Shown here one piece after another: positions 7,588-16,376 of a DNA stretch of 64,000 nucleotides. A model generated the notes under the pieces. That model made no database searches, had not been told where the DNA came from, and saw nothing but the letters and a program-made list of their open reading frames with translations. The stretch is from an uncultured Loktanella sp. (GTDB taxonomy: Bacteria; Pseudomonadota; Alphaproteobacteria; Rhodobacterales; Rhodobacteraceae): positions 1-64,000 of the forward strand of contig CAKZNT010000092.1 in the NCBI GenBank assembly GCA_937132065.1, read 5' to 3'. Positions within the stretch are counted from its first letter, which is position 1. Every line of letters starts with the position of its first letter. Position numbers and translations under genes: made by a program.

Positions 7588-8610
7588 ATGCGCAAACTCA
7601 ATGAAGAAAACGAACGGATCAAACGTCGCTATCTGCAATATCTCAAGGCTGCAAAGCGCAAAGACGCCAGCACCGTTCTCAAAGCCGCCGAGGGCATACT
7701 GCGCTTTGAGGCATCCACTGGTTATGCGAGCTTTAAGAAGTTCCGCATTGAACAGGTGATCAAGTTTCAAGACCGCCTCAATGATGCAACAAACAAGGCC
7801 ACGGGCAAACCGCTGTCAAAATCGACCATTCGCAGCATCCTATCTGCCAACAAGGGCTTTGTGTTTTGGCTGGCAGATCAGACTGGATACAAGAGCCGTA
7901 TTCGCCATTCCGACGCCGATTACTTCAATATGGATGCGAAAGGAGCGCGTGTTGCCAGTGCTGTGCGCGAAACGCCCTACCCTTCCATCGAAATGGCCCG
8001 CCATGCTTTTTCTTACATGCCCGATGGCACTGAGACAGAGCGCCGCAACAAAGCCCTCTTTGCATTCTTCATGCTCACAGGCGCGCGCGATGGTGCTGTG
8101 ACGTCTCTACGTGTTAAGCACATCAACATGATCGACAGTTGCGTTTATCAGGACGCGCGCGAGGTGAAGACCAAGAACTCCAAGACGATCACCACGTTCT
8201 TCTTACCCGTCGATACAGAATATCTCGCGTGTTTCACTGATTGGGGCACGTTTCTGCGCAAAGACAAACTCTTTGGCCCTGACGATGCGCTCTTCCCGCC
8301 CCCGCGTTTTGCACAAATTGACGGCTCGTTCACTGTCACGGGACTCAAGAGGGAGACCTACAAAAACGCCAACGCTATTCGCGCGGCGATCAAAGAAGCC
8401 TTCACCCGCGCCGACCTGCCCGCTTTCACGCCACATGCATTCCGCAAGACACTCGTGAAATGGGCCGATATCGCTTACCCAACGCGCCAAGCCTTCAAGG
8501 CATTCTCGCAAAACATTGGGCATTCGAGTGTGATCACGACAGTTAGCGCCTACTGCCCCGTTTCGACGGAGGAACAGGGCGCATTGATCAAAAAACCCGT
8601 GCAAGCCTAG
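7588..8610 (+). CDS. Tyrosine recombinase (site-specific integrase)
   Basis: This 340-residue recombinase is unrelated in its N-terminus to the two DUF4102 integrases nearby. It has a SAM-like core-binding region (residues 1-110) and a catalytic domain with Arg167 (LTGARDGAVTSL), His283 and Arg286 (HAFRK), His312 (IGHSS) and Tyr322 (TVSAYC). The start at 7588 gives the natural MRKLNEEN beginning and has AGGAGCG upstream; the longer frame runs back into the preceding gene. It forms a cassette with the two HTH genes just upstream and sits 58 bases before hsdM. It could mobilise this half of the island independently of the broken integrase. Confidence 0.82.
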   Translation: MRKLNEENERIKRRYLQYLKAAKRKDASTVLKAAEGILRFEASTGYASFKKFRIEQVIKFQDRLNDATNKATGKPLSKSTIRSILSANKGFVFWLADQTGYKSRIRHSDADYFNMDAKGARVASAVRETPYPSIEMARHAFSYMPDGTETERRNKALFAFFMLTGARDGAVTSLRVKHINMIDSCVYQDAREVKTKNSKTITTFFLPVDTEYLACFTDWGTFLRKDKLFGPDDALFPPPRFAQIDGSFTVTGLKRETYKNANAIRAAIKEAFTRADLPAFTPHAFRKTLVKWADIAYPTRQAFKAFSQNIGHSSVITTVSAYCPVSTEEQGALIKKPVQA

Positions 8611-8668
8611 TTCGACGTTGTTCATCCCCTGCCCTGAAACTACTCTGTAGAAAATTACAGGACATCCC

Positions 8669-10111
8669 ATGTTTGAAAACGCCTTTAACAGCATCGACCG
8701 CGAGCTTCGCAATGAAGAGGGGCTTGCGTCCGAGTTGGACTACGCCGAGCAAACCTCCTGGATTTTGTTCCTCAAGTATCTCGACGATATCGAACAGGAA
8801 CGACAAGATGAGGCCGAGTTGGAGGGGACCGACTACACCCCTACTCTGCCAGCGGCGATGCGCTGGAAGACATGGGCCTCGCCGCGGGATGAAAACGGGG
8901 TTGAGCGCAAAGACCTTCTGACAGGCGAGGACCTGATCAGTTTTATCAACCAGACCCTCTTTCCGACCCTCAAGAAATACCGCGAGGATGCGACCAGCCC
9001 TGACACGATTGAATATAAGATCGGCGAAATCTTTTCCGAGATCACCAACAAATTCCGCTCGGGCTACTCCCTGCGTGACGTGCTGGAAATCGTGGACCAG
9101 CTTGAATTCAACACCCAAGAGGCAAAGCACGAGCTATCCGACCTCTACGAGAGCCGTATCAAACGCATGGGCAACGCGGGGCGCAATGGCGGCGAATACT
9201 ACACGCCGCGCCCGCTGATCCGCGCCATGCTACAGGTGATCGACCCCAAGATCGGCGAGACGGTCTATGACGGGGCGTGCGGCTCTGCGGGGTTCTTGTG
9301 CGAGGCCTATACCCACATGCTGACCCCTGATATTTCGGCGACCGACTTTAACACCCTGCAAACCAGAACCTTCTACGGGCAGGAAAAGAAATCGCTCGCC
9401 TATATCATTGCGATTATGAACATGATCCTGCACGGGATCACCGCCCCCAATATCCTCCGCACCAATACGCTGAACGAAAATGTGATGGATATTCAGGAGA
9501 AGGACCGCCACGACGTGATCCTTGCCAATCCGCCGTTTGGATCGGGCGAGCGGGCCGAGGTGCAGCAGAACTTCCCGATCAAATCGGGCGAGATGGGGTA
9601 TCTGTTCATCCAGCACTTTATTCGCAAGCTGAAGGCGGGCGGGCGCGCGGCTGTGGTCATCAAAAACACGTTTCTCTCCAATGGCGACGCGGCGGCGCTG
9701 CGGCGCGAACTGCTCGAGACCTGTGATCTGCACACGGTGCTCGACTGCCCAGCCAAGGTGTTCCAAGGGGCGGGCGTGAAAACCGTGGTGCTGTTCTTTG
9801 AAAAGGGGCGCAAGACCCATAAAACATGGTTCTACGCGCTGGACCCTGAGCGGTCCTTGGGTAAATCATCCCCCCTGCGCGATGACGAGTTGGCCGAGTT
9901 TGTGACCCTGCAAAAGACCAAAGCGGACAGCGCGAAAAGCTGGACGGTGCAGCGCACCGATATCGACGCTGAGACGGTGGATATGTCCGTCAAAAACCCC
10001 TTCGCCCCCGAGGAAGCCCCCCTGCGCGACCCGTCCGAGATTATCGCGGATATGTTAGAGCGCGACGCCGAGACCGCCGCGATCTTGGAAGAGATCAGGG
10101 GGATGCTGTGA
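8669..10111 (+). CDS. hsdM: Type I restriction-modification DNA methyltransferase subunit
   Basis: HsdM (480 residues) transfers a methyl group from S-adenosylmethionine to adenine N6 within the sequence chosen by HsdS, and is also part of the restriction complex. The N-terminal HsdM_N region (residues 1-150) begins with the typical FENAFNSIDRELRNEEGL. The methylase domain shows the SAM-binding motif DGACGSAGF near residue 202 and the catalytic NPPFGSGE near residue 287. Its last four bases overlap the GTG start of hsdS, so the subunits are made together. Length and motif order are normal for the family. Confidence 0.95.
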   Translation: MFENAFNSIDRELRNEEGLASELDYAEQTSWILFLKYLDDIEQERQDEAELEGTDYTPTLPAAMRWKTWASPRDENGVERKDLLTGEDLISFINQTLFPTLKKYREDATSPDTIEYKIGEIFSEITNKFRSGYSLRDVLEIVDQLEFNTQEAKHELSDLYESRIKRMGNAGRNGGEYYTPRPLIRAMLQVIDPKIGETVYDGACGSAGFLCEAYTHMLTPDISATDFNTLQTRTFYGQEKKSLAYIIAIMNMILHGITAPNILRTNTLNENVMDIQEKDRHDVILANPPFGSGERAEVQQNFPIKSGEMGYLFIQHFIRKLKAGGRAAVVIKNTFLSNGDAAALRRELLETCDLHTVLDCPAKVFQGAGVKTVVLFFEKGRKTHKTWFYALDPERSLGKSSPLRDDELAEFVTLQKTKADSAKSWTVQRTDIDAETVDMSVKNPFAPEEAPLRDPSEIIADMLERDAETAAILEEIRGML

Positions 10112-11232
10112 AGGCGGGGTGGGAGGTTAAGCCGCTTGGAGAGGTTTGCGCTGTCCAGAACGGCGGCACACCGAAATCAAATATCGCCGACTATTGGGGT
10201 AACGAAGTGCCGTGGCTCACGCCAAAGGATATGGGGCAACAAGGGACGGCCTATGTTGGTGATACGCCGCGAAAGATAACTCAACTTGGATTGTCCAAGT
10301 GTTCTGCAAAATTAGTGCCTATTGGATCGGTCATAATGTCGACTCGGGCACCGATTGGGCATTTGTCGATCAACACAGTTCCGATGGCCTTTAATCAGGG
10401 CTGTCGCGGCCTAACGCCGAGCGAAAACGTTGACCTGAAATTTCTATTCTATTTTTTGTTGGGCAACGTTGAGCCACTGCAAGAGCTAGGAACTGGCGCA
10501 ACTTTCAAGGAGCTTTCAGCAGGTGCGCTAAAAGGCTTTCAAATGCCAATCCCGCCCCTCGCAGAACAAAAACAAATCGTGGCGGTTTTGGATGCGGCGT
10601 TTGAGGGGCTGACCCGCGCCAAAGAGAACGCCGAAGCCAACCTCCAAAACGCGCGGGAGTTGTTTGAGAGCCTAGCAAAACAGCACTTCATGGAAATCGA
10701 CGGCGAATTCGTTTCTTTGGGCGAATGTTGCGAAATATATCAACCGAAAACGATTTCTAAGAAAGAAATGAGAGAGGACGGCGAATTTATCGTCTTCGGT
10801 GCTAATGGGCCGATTGGTCGGTACCACACTTATAATCATAAAGAACCTCAATTACTTGTTACATGTCGAGGCGCAACTTGTGGGTTCATTAATACGTCTG
10901 AACCATTTTCGTGGATAACCGGAAACGCAATGGTCGTTATGCCAAAGCAAGCTGGCCTTGAGCGCAAGTATCTGGAAGCTATTTTCAAGGGTTTTGTGGA
11001 TTTTAGTCAGGTTATTACGGGCGCTGCGCAGCCGCAAATCACACGTGCCAGCTTGTCACCGCTCAAGATTCCTGTCCCGGATCTACAGACACAGCACACA
11101 ATCATAAATGCACTTAGCGCGGCTAGGTTATGCATTGACGATCTCGAGGCTCAATACACCACCAAACTCACCGACATCGCGGACTTGCGCCAGTCGCTCT
11201 TGCAAAAAGCCTTTGCGGGGGACCTCACGTGA
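10108..11232 (+). CDS. hsdS: Type I restriction-modification specificity subunit
   Basis: HsdS (374 residues) selects the bipartite DNA target for the HsdMRS complex. Two target-recognition domains are visible, residues 1-150 and 200-345, each followed by a long helix (EQKQIVAVLDAAFEGLTRAK, and QHTIINALSAARL at the end of the second). The GTG start overlaps the hsdM stop. Base composition inside both recognition domains is more AT-rich than in hsdM and hsdR, which is common because these domains are exchanged between strains. The recognition sequence cannot be predicted from the window. Confidence 0.93.
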   Translation: MKAGWEVKPLGEVCAVQNGGTPKSNIADYWGNEVPWLTPKDMGQQGTAYVGDTPRKITQLGLSKCSAKLVPIGSVIMSTRAPIGHLSINTVPMAFNQGCRGLTPSENVDLKFLFYFLLGNVEPLQELGTGATFKELSAGALKGFQMPIPPLAEQKQIVAVLDAAFEGLTRAKENAEANLQNARELFESLAKQHFMEIDGEFVSLGECCEIYQPKTISKKEMREDGEFIVFGANGPIGRYHTYNHKEPQLLVTCRGATCGFINTSEPFSWITGNAMVVMPKQAGLERKYLEAIFKGFVDFSQVITGAAQPQITRASLSPLKIPVPDLQTQHTIINALSAARLCIDDLEAQYTTKLTDIADLRQSLLQKAFAGDLT

Positions 11233-11247
11233 CGCTAACCTCAACCC

Positions 11248-13593
11248 ATGATTGATCAATCTCCCCTTTCCCGCGAGACCGAGGCCGATACCCGCGCCAT
11301 GCGGATCGACCCTGATCTGGCCGCAAACGGCTGGGAAGGCCCCGCCAAAATCGAAGGCGCGCGGGTGCATCGCGAAGAAATGCTTTGGCCCGGTCGCATT
11401 ATGTCCGGGGGGCAGACGAACGCCCCCAAGCCTGCGGATTACGTCCTGCGCATGAATGGTCACGTCATGGCCGTAATGGAGGCCAAAAAGGCCAGCCTAT
11501 CCTATACCGACGGACGCAGCCAAGCCTATGATTATGCCACCCGCATCGGTGCGCGCTTTGCCTATTGCACCAACGGGCTACGCTATCACGAGATTGATAT
11601 GCACACGGGCGCGGAAAAAGAGGTGGCCGCCGTGCCGCCCCCATCCGAACTGTGGGACCGCTGTTACCCCACAGGCAACACATGGCGCGACCGTTTCGGC
11701 CAAGTCCCGTTCGAGACTGATGGCGGCAAATGGCAACCGCGCTATTACCAAGCAGGCGCAGTCAATGCGGTGCTAGAGGCGATGTCAGACGGTAAGCGTC
11801 GTATCCTGCTGACGTTGGCCACAGGAACGGGCAAAACATCCATCGCGTTCCAGATCGCGTGGAAGCTGTTCCAATCGCGCTGGAGCCTATCGGGCGAGCC
11901 AACCCGCCGCCCGCGCATTCTGTTTCTAGCTGATCGCAATATTCTGGCCGATCAAGCCTATAACTCATTCTCCGCGTTTGAACCTGACGCATTGAGCCGC
12001 ATCAACCCCAAAGAGATCAGCAAAAAGGGCAAGATGCCGCGCAATGCCTCGGTGTTCTTTACGATCTTCCAGACCTTCATGACCGAGGGGAAAAGCGGCG
12101 AAGACGAGTTTAACTTCCACGCCTACGAGCCTGATTTCTTTGATTTTATCATCATTGATGAATGCCACAGGGGCGGCGCGAAGGATGAAAGCACATGGCG
12201 CAAAATTCTAGAGCATTTCGAGCCTGCCGTGCAGCTAGGCCTGACCGCCACGCCCAAACGCAAGACCAACGCGGATACTTACGCCTATTTCGGCGAACCC
12301 GTTTACACCTACGCCCTGCGCAGCGGCATCGAGGACGGCTTTTTGACCCCGTTCAAAGTCCGCCAAATGGCCAGCACGATTGATAGCTACGTTTTTGACC
12401 CCGATGATGAAGTCGTCAGCGGCGAGATTGATCCCGACCATGTTTACACCGAGGCCGAGATCAACGCGAAAATCGTGATCCCCGAGCGCGAACAAAGCCG
12501 CATTCACGAGTTCATGGACCAGATCAACCCGCGCCACAAAACGCTGGTTTTCTGCGCCACCCAAGACCACGCCGCCGCCGTGCGCGACTACATCAACCAG
12601 ATCAAAGACATCGATGATCCGCACTACTGCGAACGCGTCACTGCCAATGACGGCGCGCTCGGCGAACAGCATTTGCGCGAGTTCCAAGACAACGAAAAGA
12701 GCATTCCGACGATCCTGACGACCTCGCAGAAGCTCTCCACTGGCGTCGATGCCCGAAATGTCCGCAACATCATCCTGATGCGCCCCGTGAAGTCGATGAT
12801 CGAGTTCAAACAGATCGTTGGGCGTGGTACGCGGACCTTCGAAGGCAAGGACTTTTTCACGGTCTTTGACTTCGTTGAAGCCTATAAACACTTCAAAGAT
12901 CCTGAGTGGGACGGCGAACCCCTTCCCCCAGATGATCCGAAGCCAAAGCCTGCCAATCCGACCCCCACTGGCCCGGGACCTGATGGTCCCCCTGAACCCG
13001 GGTCTGAACCTGATGCAAAAATCATTATTAAGCTAGCAGACGGTAAAGAACGAAAGATCAAATATATCGCAACCACCACATACTTTTCCAATGACGGAAG
13101 GATGATTACGGGCCAAGAGTTTATGGACCAGCTGTTCGGTGATCTTGGGGATCTGGTCAAAAACGAAGACCACCTGCGCGAAATCTGGAGCAACCCCGAA
13201 ACACGGGTGCAGTTCTTCAAAATGTTAGCAGATCGCGGCTATGACGGTGAACGCTTGGAAGATATGAAGCTTCTGATTGATGCGCCAAATAGCGATGTAT
13301 TTGACGTGCTTGCTTATGTCCGATTCACACTAGAGCCATTGGCACGCTCACAAAGGGTCAAAAAAGCCAAAGATATTGGACTTTCTGAAATTGAAGGCGA
13401 GATGCGTTCATTCCTAGAAGCGGTTTTGTCGGCATACGAAATACACGGGGTCGAAGAGCTGGCATTGTCAAAGATCGGTGATTTCCTACGAGTAAGGTAT
13501 GGTGGGACAAACGGGGCAAAAACTGCCTTAGGTACCATTCCCGATATCAGGCAAGCGTTCATGGAAATTCAAACTCACATTTACGCGCCATAG
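11248..13593 (+). CDS. hsdR: Type I restriction-modification endonuclease/translocase subunit
   Basis: HsdR (781 residues) translocates and cuts unmodified DNA. An N-terminal nuclease region of the D...E-x-K type is seen near residues 62-78 (ADYVLRMNG, MEAKKA). The helicase part has Walker A ATGTGKT near residue 191 and DECH near residue 303, then a SAT-like LTATPKRK and later superfamily 2 motifs ending GRGTRTFEGKDFF. A proline-rich linker near residues 565-590 joins a C-terminal helical domain likely to dock on HsdM. The gene starts 15 bases after hsdS, and the operon looks intact and functional. Confidence 0.95.
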   Translation: MIDQSPLSRETEADTRAMRIDPDLAANGWEGPAKIEGARVHREEMLWPGRIMSGGQTNAPKPADYVLRMNGHVMAVMEAKKASLSYTDGRSQAYDYATRIGARFAYCTNGLRYHEIDMHTGAEKEVAAVPPPSELWDRCYPTGNTWRDRFGQVPFETDGGKWQPRYYQAGAVNAVLEAMSDGKRRILLTLATGTGKTSIAFQIAWKLFQSRWSLSGEPTRRPRILFLADRNILADQAYNSFSAFEPDALSRINPKEISKKGKMPRNASVFFTIFQTFMTEGKSGEDEFNFHAYEPDFFDFIIIDECHRGGAKDESTWRKILEHFEPAVQLGLTATPKRKTNADTYAYFGEPVYTYALRSGIEDGFLTPFKVRQMASTIDSYVFDPDDEVVSGEIDPDHVYTEAEINAKIVIPEREQSRIHEFMDQINPRHKTLVFCATQDHAAAVRDYINQIKDIDDPHYCERVTANDGALGEQHLREFQDNEKSIPTILTTSQKLSTGVDARNVRNIILMRPVKSMIEFKQIVGRGTRTFEGKDFFTVFDFVEAYKHFKDPEWDGEPLPPDDPKPKPANPTPTGPGPDGPPEPGSEPDAKIIIKLADGKERKIKYIATTTYFSNDGRMITGQEFMDQLFGDLGDLVKNEDHLREIWSNPETRVQFFKMLADRGYDGERLEDMKLLIDAPNSDVFDVLAYVRFTLEPLARSQRVKKAKDIGLSEIEGEMRSFLEAVLSAYEIHGVEELALSKIGDFLRVRYGGTNGAKTALGTIPDIRQAFMEIQTHIYAP

Positions 13594-13621
13594 TCACTGC
13601 AAATCGGCGCTGACGATTGCT

Positions 13622-13660
13622 TTTGGGGGTACTATTGGGGGTATCAACTCAAGGTCAAAA
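13622..13660 (+). repeat. Right copy of the G-rich att-like repeat of element 2
   Basis: Two GGGGGT blocks, ATC and then GGTCAAAA repeat the layout seen at 4917-4956; the longest exact shared blocks are TGGGGGTATC and GGTCAAAA. The copy lies 28 bases beyond the hsdR stop. The pair brackets the integrase and the restriction-modification cargo, so I use it as the likely limits of element 2. A crossover core was not resolved. Confidence 0.5.
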
Positions 13661-14099
13661 TGTATTTCCGTTATATATCAATTTAATAAAGTCCAAATGT
13701 GGGGGCGTACTGGACCATTTCAAGCAACGAACTGAGTATTGGGTGCAGGCATGAGCCGTTTGCCAGTCGGCTTGTGATCTTCGCCACTCAAACCGGAGCT
13801 CAAGGGGCCCCTGCTCTAGCTAAGCACGCAAGTCACCGTAGGAACCGCACTGACTTAAGAAGCCATTCAAATATTCAACTGGAACGTTATACACATAGGC
13901 ATAGCGAAGCTGCGGTCGCCATTTTTGAGATTGTCAGCTCCTCGGTCACCCGAGCCAACTCACGCTTCAGCCGTCTGATCTCAGCGACCTGCACCGCAAC
14001 CTCTGATCTAACACGTGGCGGCAAGCAAATTGCATCACAATTCCGCCTATTTGCGCCAACATGGGCGCTGCCCTTTCGCCCCGCGCGCCGCCTCCCCCT
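13661..14099. other. Island/chromosome junction without an intact gene
   Basis: Apart from the IS3 scrap at about 13,906-14,010, I see no gene here. Plus-strand ORFs in this stretch run into the antisense of the Lrp gene and lack a ribosome site. The stretch probably marks old insertion and deletion events beside the island. Confidence 0.5.
13906..14010 (-). mobile_element. Remnant of an IS3-family orfA transposase
   Basis: On the minus strand, about 35 codons read VAEIRRLKRELARVTEE and then a degraded version of the usual RDILKKA end. This heptad-rich stretch is typical of the leucine-zipper end of IS3-family OrfA. No orfB, no second end and no terminal inverted repeats are visible, so only a dead scrap remains beside the island. 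Confidence 0.7.
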
Positions 14100-14561
14100 T
14101 TACGCATCAACGGGCAAAACACCCGATACTTTCATCTGCCTGAGAATAAATGTGGTCGTCGTCGAGCGCACCACGCCAAGTCGCAAGATGTTGTGCATAA
14201 TGAACTGCTCGAGCGCTTCGGGATCGGTGGCTGCAACCTTCATGATGTAGTCAAAGTCACCCGTGATTGACGCGCACTCCAGCACCTGATCGTTGGTTTC
14301 AACAAAGCGGTGAAATTTGTCTATTGAGGCAATATCGTGATCAACAAGCGAAACCTGAACATGTGCTAGCGCATGCAGGCCCAGCTTTTTACCATCCAGA
14401 ATTGCCGCGTAACGCGTGATATACCCATCCTCCTCGAGCCTTTTCACACGCCGCCAACACGGAGATGGCGACAATCCAACCGCGTCAGAAAGCGCTTGGG
14501 TGCTGGCGCGGCCATCGCGTTGCAGGACTTTTAGAATGAGCTTCTCAAAGGAATCGAGCAT
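14100..14561 (-). CDS. Lrp/AsnC-family transcriptional regulator
   Basis: This 153-residue protein has an N-terminal helix-turn-helix (about residues 5-60, with STQALSDAVGLSPSPCWRRV) and a C-terminal RAM ligand-binding domain (residues 65-150, VQVSLVDHD and TGDFDYIMKV). Lrp-type proteins form octamers that bind an amino acid or similar ligand and often control the neighbouring divergent gene. Here the divergent gene encodes a TPP enzyme, with about 180 AT-rich bases between them. The ligand is unknown; an alpha-keto acid or amino acid linked to the TPP enzyme would be a reasonable guess. Confidence 0.9.
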   Translation of the reverse strand: MLDSFEKLILKVLQRDGRASTQALSDAVGLSPSPCWRRVKRLEEDGYITRYAAILDGKKLGLHALAHVQVSLVDHDIASIDKFHRFVETNDQVLECASITGDFDYIMKVAATDPEALEQFIMHNILRLGVVRSTTTTFILRQMKVSGVLPVDA

Positions 14562-14740
14562 AAATAGTTCCCAAAACTACGCTTTCGCGGAAAAATTCAC
14601 CTCTCTAGGACAAAATGAGGCATATTTGGATACTATATACTTCGGCACTCCAGATAACATACCTCAAATGATCGAAATCTGCGAACGGGACCGCTTTGGG
14701 CAATCCCGCGCACAAACATACGCCGTTGGAGGCCATCTGG

Positions 14741-16363
14741 ATGAGCAAGAAGAGCCACGTTTTCAAATCTATTGCCCGCGCGACACATGACCACGGCGTT
14801 CATACGCTCTTTGGTCTCATGGGGGATGCCAATCTTTTCATGGTGGATAGTTTTGTGCGCGATTGCGGCGGCTCATTTGTGCCCGCAGCCCACGAGGGCA
14901 GCACCATCCTGATGGCATCGGCCTATGCCAAGGTGACGGGCAAGGTGGGCGTTGCCACAGTGACCCACGGGCCTGCCCTGACAAATTGTGTGACATCTCT
15001 GACCGAAGCGGCCCGTGGCCAAGTCCCGCTTGTTATTCTGGCAGGTGACACCCCCACAGAAAATCCGCGCCACCTGCAAAGCATCGACCAACGCGAGCTG
15101 GTCAAGGTCACGGGTGCAGGCTTTGAGCAGCTGCGCACCCCTGAAACCGTTGGCAAAGACGTGGCGCGCGCGTTTTACCGCGCTCAGGTCGAACGCCGCC
15201 CCATCGTGCTCAACATGCCTGCCGATTTCATGTGGCAGGAGGCCGAATACGACATGCAAGTGCTCGACGTTTTCACCACGCCGGGCGGGGTTGCAGAGGG
15301 CGATGCGCTTGACAATGCCATCGGCATGATCGCAGCTGCGAGGCGGCCCCTGATCCTGGCTGGGGGCGGCGCGATAGCGGCACGCGATCAATTGGTGCGA
15401 CTGGCCGACCGCCTCGAAGCCCCTCTCGCCACGACCCTGCAAGCCAAGGGGCTATTCAACGCGCACCCCTATAATATGGACATTTTTGGCACGCTCTCGA
15501 CTCCGGCGGCCTATGATCTCATGCAGCAATCCGACTGTATCATCTGCTTTGGCTCTGCCTTGCATGATTTCACCACGGATCGCGGCAAGCTTATGCAAAG
15601 CAAGCGGATCATCCAGATCGACGTGAACCCTGCGGCGATCGGGGGCGGCGTTCACCCTGATGCTGCACTGGTTGCGGATGCGGGACTGGCTGCCGCGCAA
15701 ATACTGTATTGGCTCGACGAAGCCGAGATCCCCGCCAGCGGTTTTACACGGGAACTCGATCCGGAAACGCTTACGCTGCACCCTGTCGGGTCTGACAAGA
15801 TTGCAGAAGGGGCCGTCAATTACGTGCACGCCCTTGAACGGCTCGAAGTGGCCTTGCCAAAGGACCGCTTGCTGGTCACGGATGGCGGGCGCTTTATGAC
15901 AGAAGTCTGGTGTCGCCTCTCCGTTCCCAACCCGCAAAGCTTTGTTGGCACAGTCAATTTCGGATCAATCGGATTGGGGCTACAAACCGCAATTGGCGCA
16001 GGCGTTGCCGCGCCCGATCGCCCTGTTGTCCTTTTCACGGGGGATGGTGGTTTTATGATGGGTGGCATCAACGAGTTTAACACCGCCGTGCGGCTGGGGC
16101 TCGACCTGATCGTCATCGTTGCCAATGATTCCGCCTATGGCGCAGAGCATATCCAGTTCGTCGACCGACAAATGGACCCAAGCCTGACCGAATTTCAATG
16201 GCCCTCCTTCGCCCAGATCGCGCGGTCACTTGGCGCTGATGGTATCGAGGTGCGCTCTAAGGACGAACTCGAAACTGCGCTCGACGCCCTTGCAAAGCGC
16301 AAAGGCCCGATCCTGATCGAATTGCACCTTGATCCCGACGACGTGCCGCGCATGCGCATCTAA
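14741..16363 (+). CDS. Thiamine pyrophosphate-dependent enzyme of the acetolactate synthase/decarboxylase family
   Basis: This 540-residue cytoplasmic enzyme has the three-domain layout of ThDP enzymes. The N-terminal Pyr domain carries the cofactor-activating Glu52 (PAAHEGST), the central domain has a Rossmann-type LAGGGA stretch, and the C-terminal PP domain binds magnesium-diphosphate through GDGGF near residue 432, with the partner asparagine in IVANDSAYG. It belongs to the ilvB-like group that decarboxylates or ligates 2-keto acids, but I cannot choose the substrate. I start at 14741 (MSKKSHVFK) because the longer frame has no family match. No small regulatory subunit follows, so a catabolic role is more likely than branched-chain synthesis. 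The divergent Lrp gene probably regulates it. Confidence 0.85.
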   Translation: MSKKSHVFKSIARATHDHGVHTLFGLMGDANLFMVDSFVRDCGGSFVPAAHEGSTILMASAYAKVTGKVGVATVTHGPALTNCVTSLTEAARGQVPLVILAGDTPTENPRHLQSIDQRELVKVTGAGFEQLRTPETVGKDVARAFYRAQVERRPIVLNMPADFMWQEAEYDMQVLDVFTTPGGVAEGDALDNAIGMIAAARRPLILAGGGAIAARDQLVRLADRLEAPLATTLQAKGLFNAHPYNMDIFGTLSTPAAYDLMQQSDCIICFGSALHDFTTDRGKLMQSKRIIQIDVNPAAIGGGVHPDAALVADAGLAAAQILYWLDEAEIPASGFTRELDPETLTLHPVGSDKIAEGAVNYVHALERLEVALPKDRLLVTDGGRFMTEVWCRLSVPNPQSFVGTVNFGSIGLGLQTAIGAGVAAPDRPVVLFTGDGGFMMGGINEFNTAVRLGLDLIVIVANDSAYGAEHIQFVDRQMDPSLTEFQWPSFAQIARSLGADGIEVRSKDELETALDALAKRKGPILIELHLDPDDVPRMRI

Positions 16364-16376
16364 ACGCGCCGCAACT

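Noticed and set aside
7588-11232. Idea that the recombinase inverts hsdS to change specificity
   Set aside because: Only one hsdS is present and I saw no inverted repeats or spare recognition domains around it; the recombinase is more likely for element mobility.
13699-14250. 183-codon plus-strand frame at the island border
   Set aside because: It runs through the IS3 scrap and antisense of the Lrp gene and has no ribosome site or family match.
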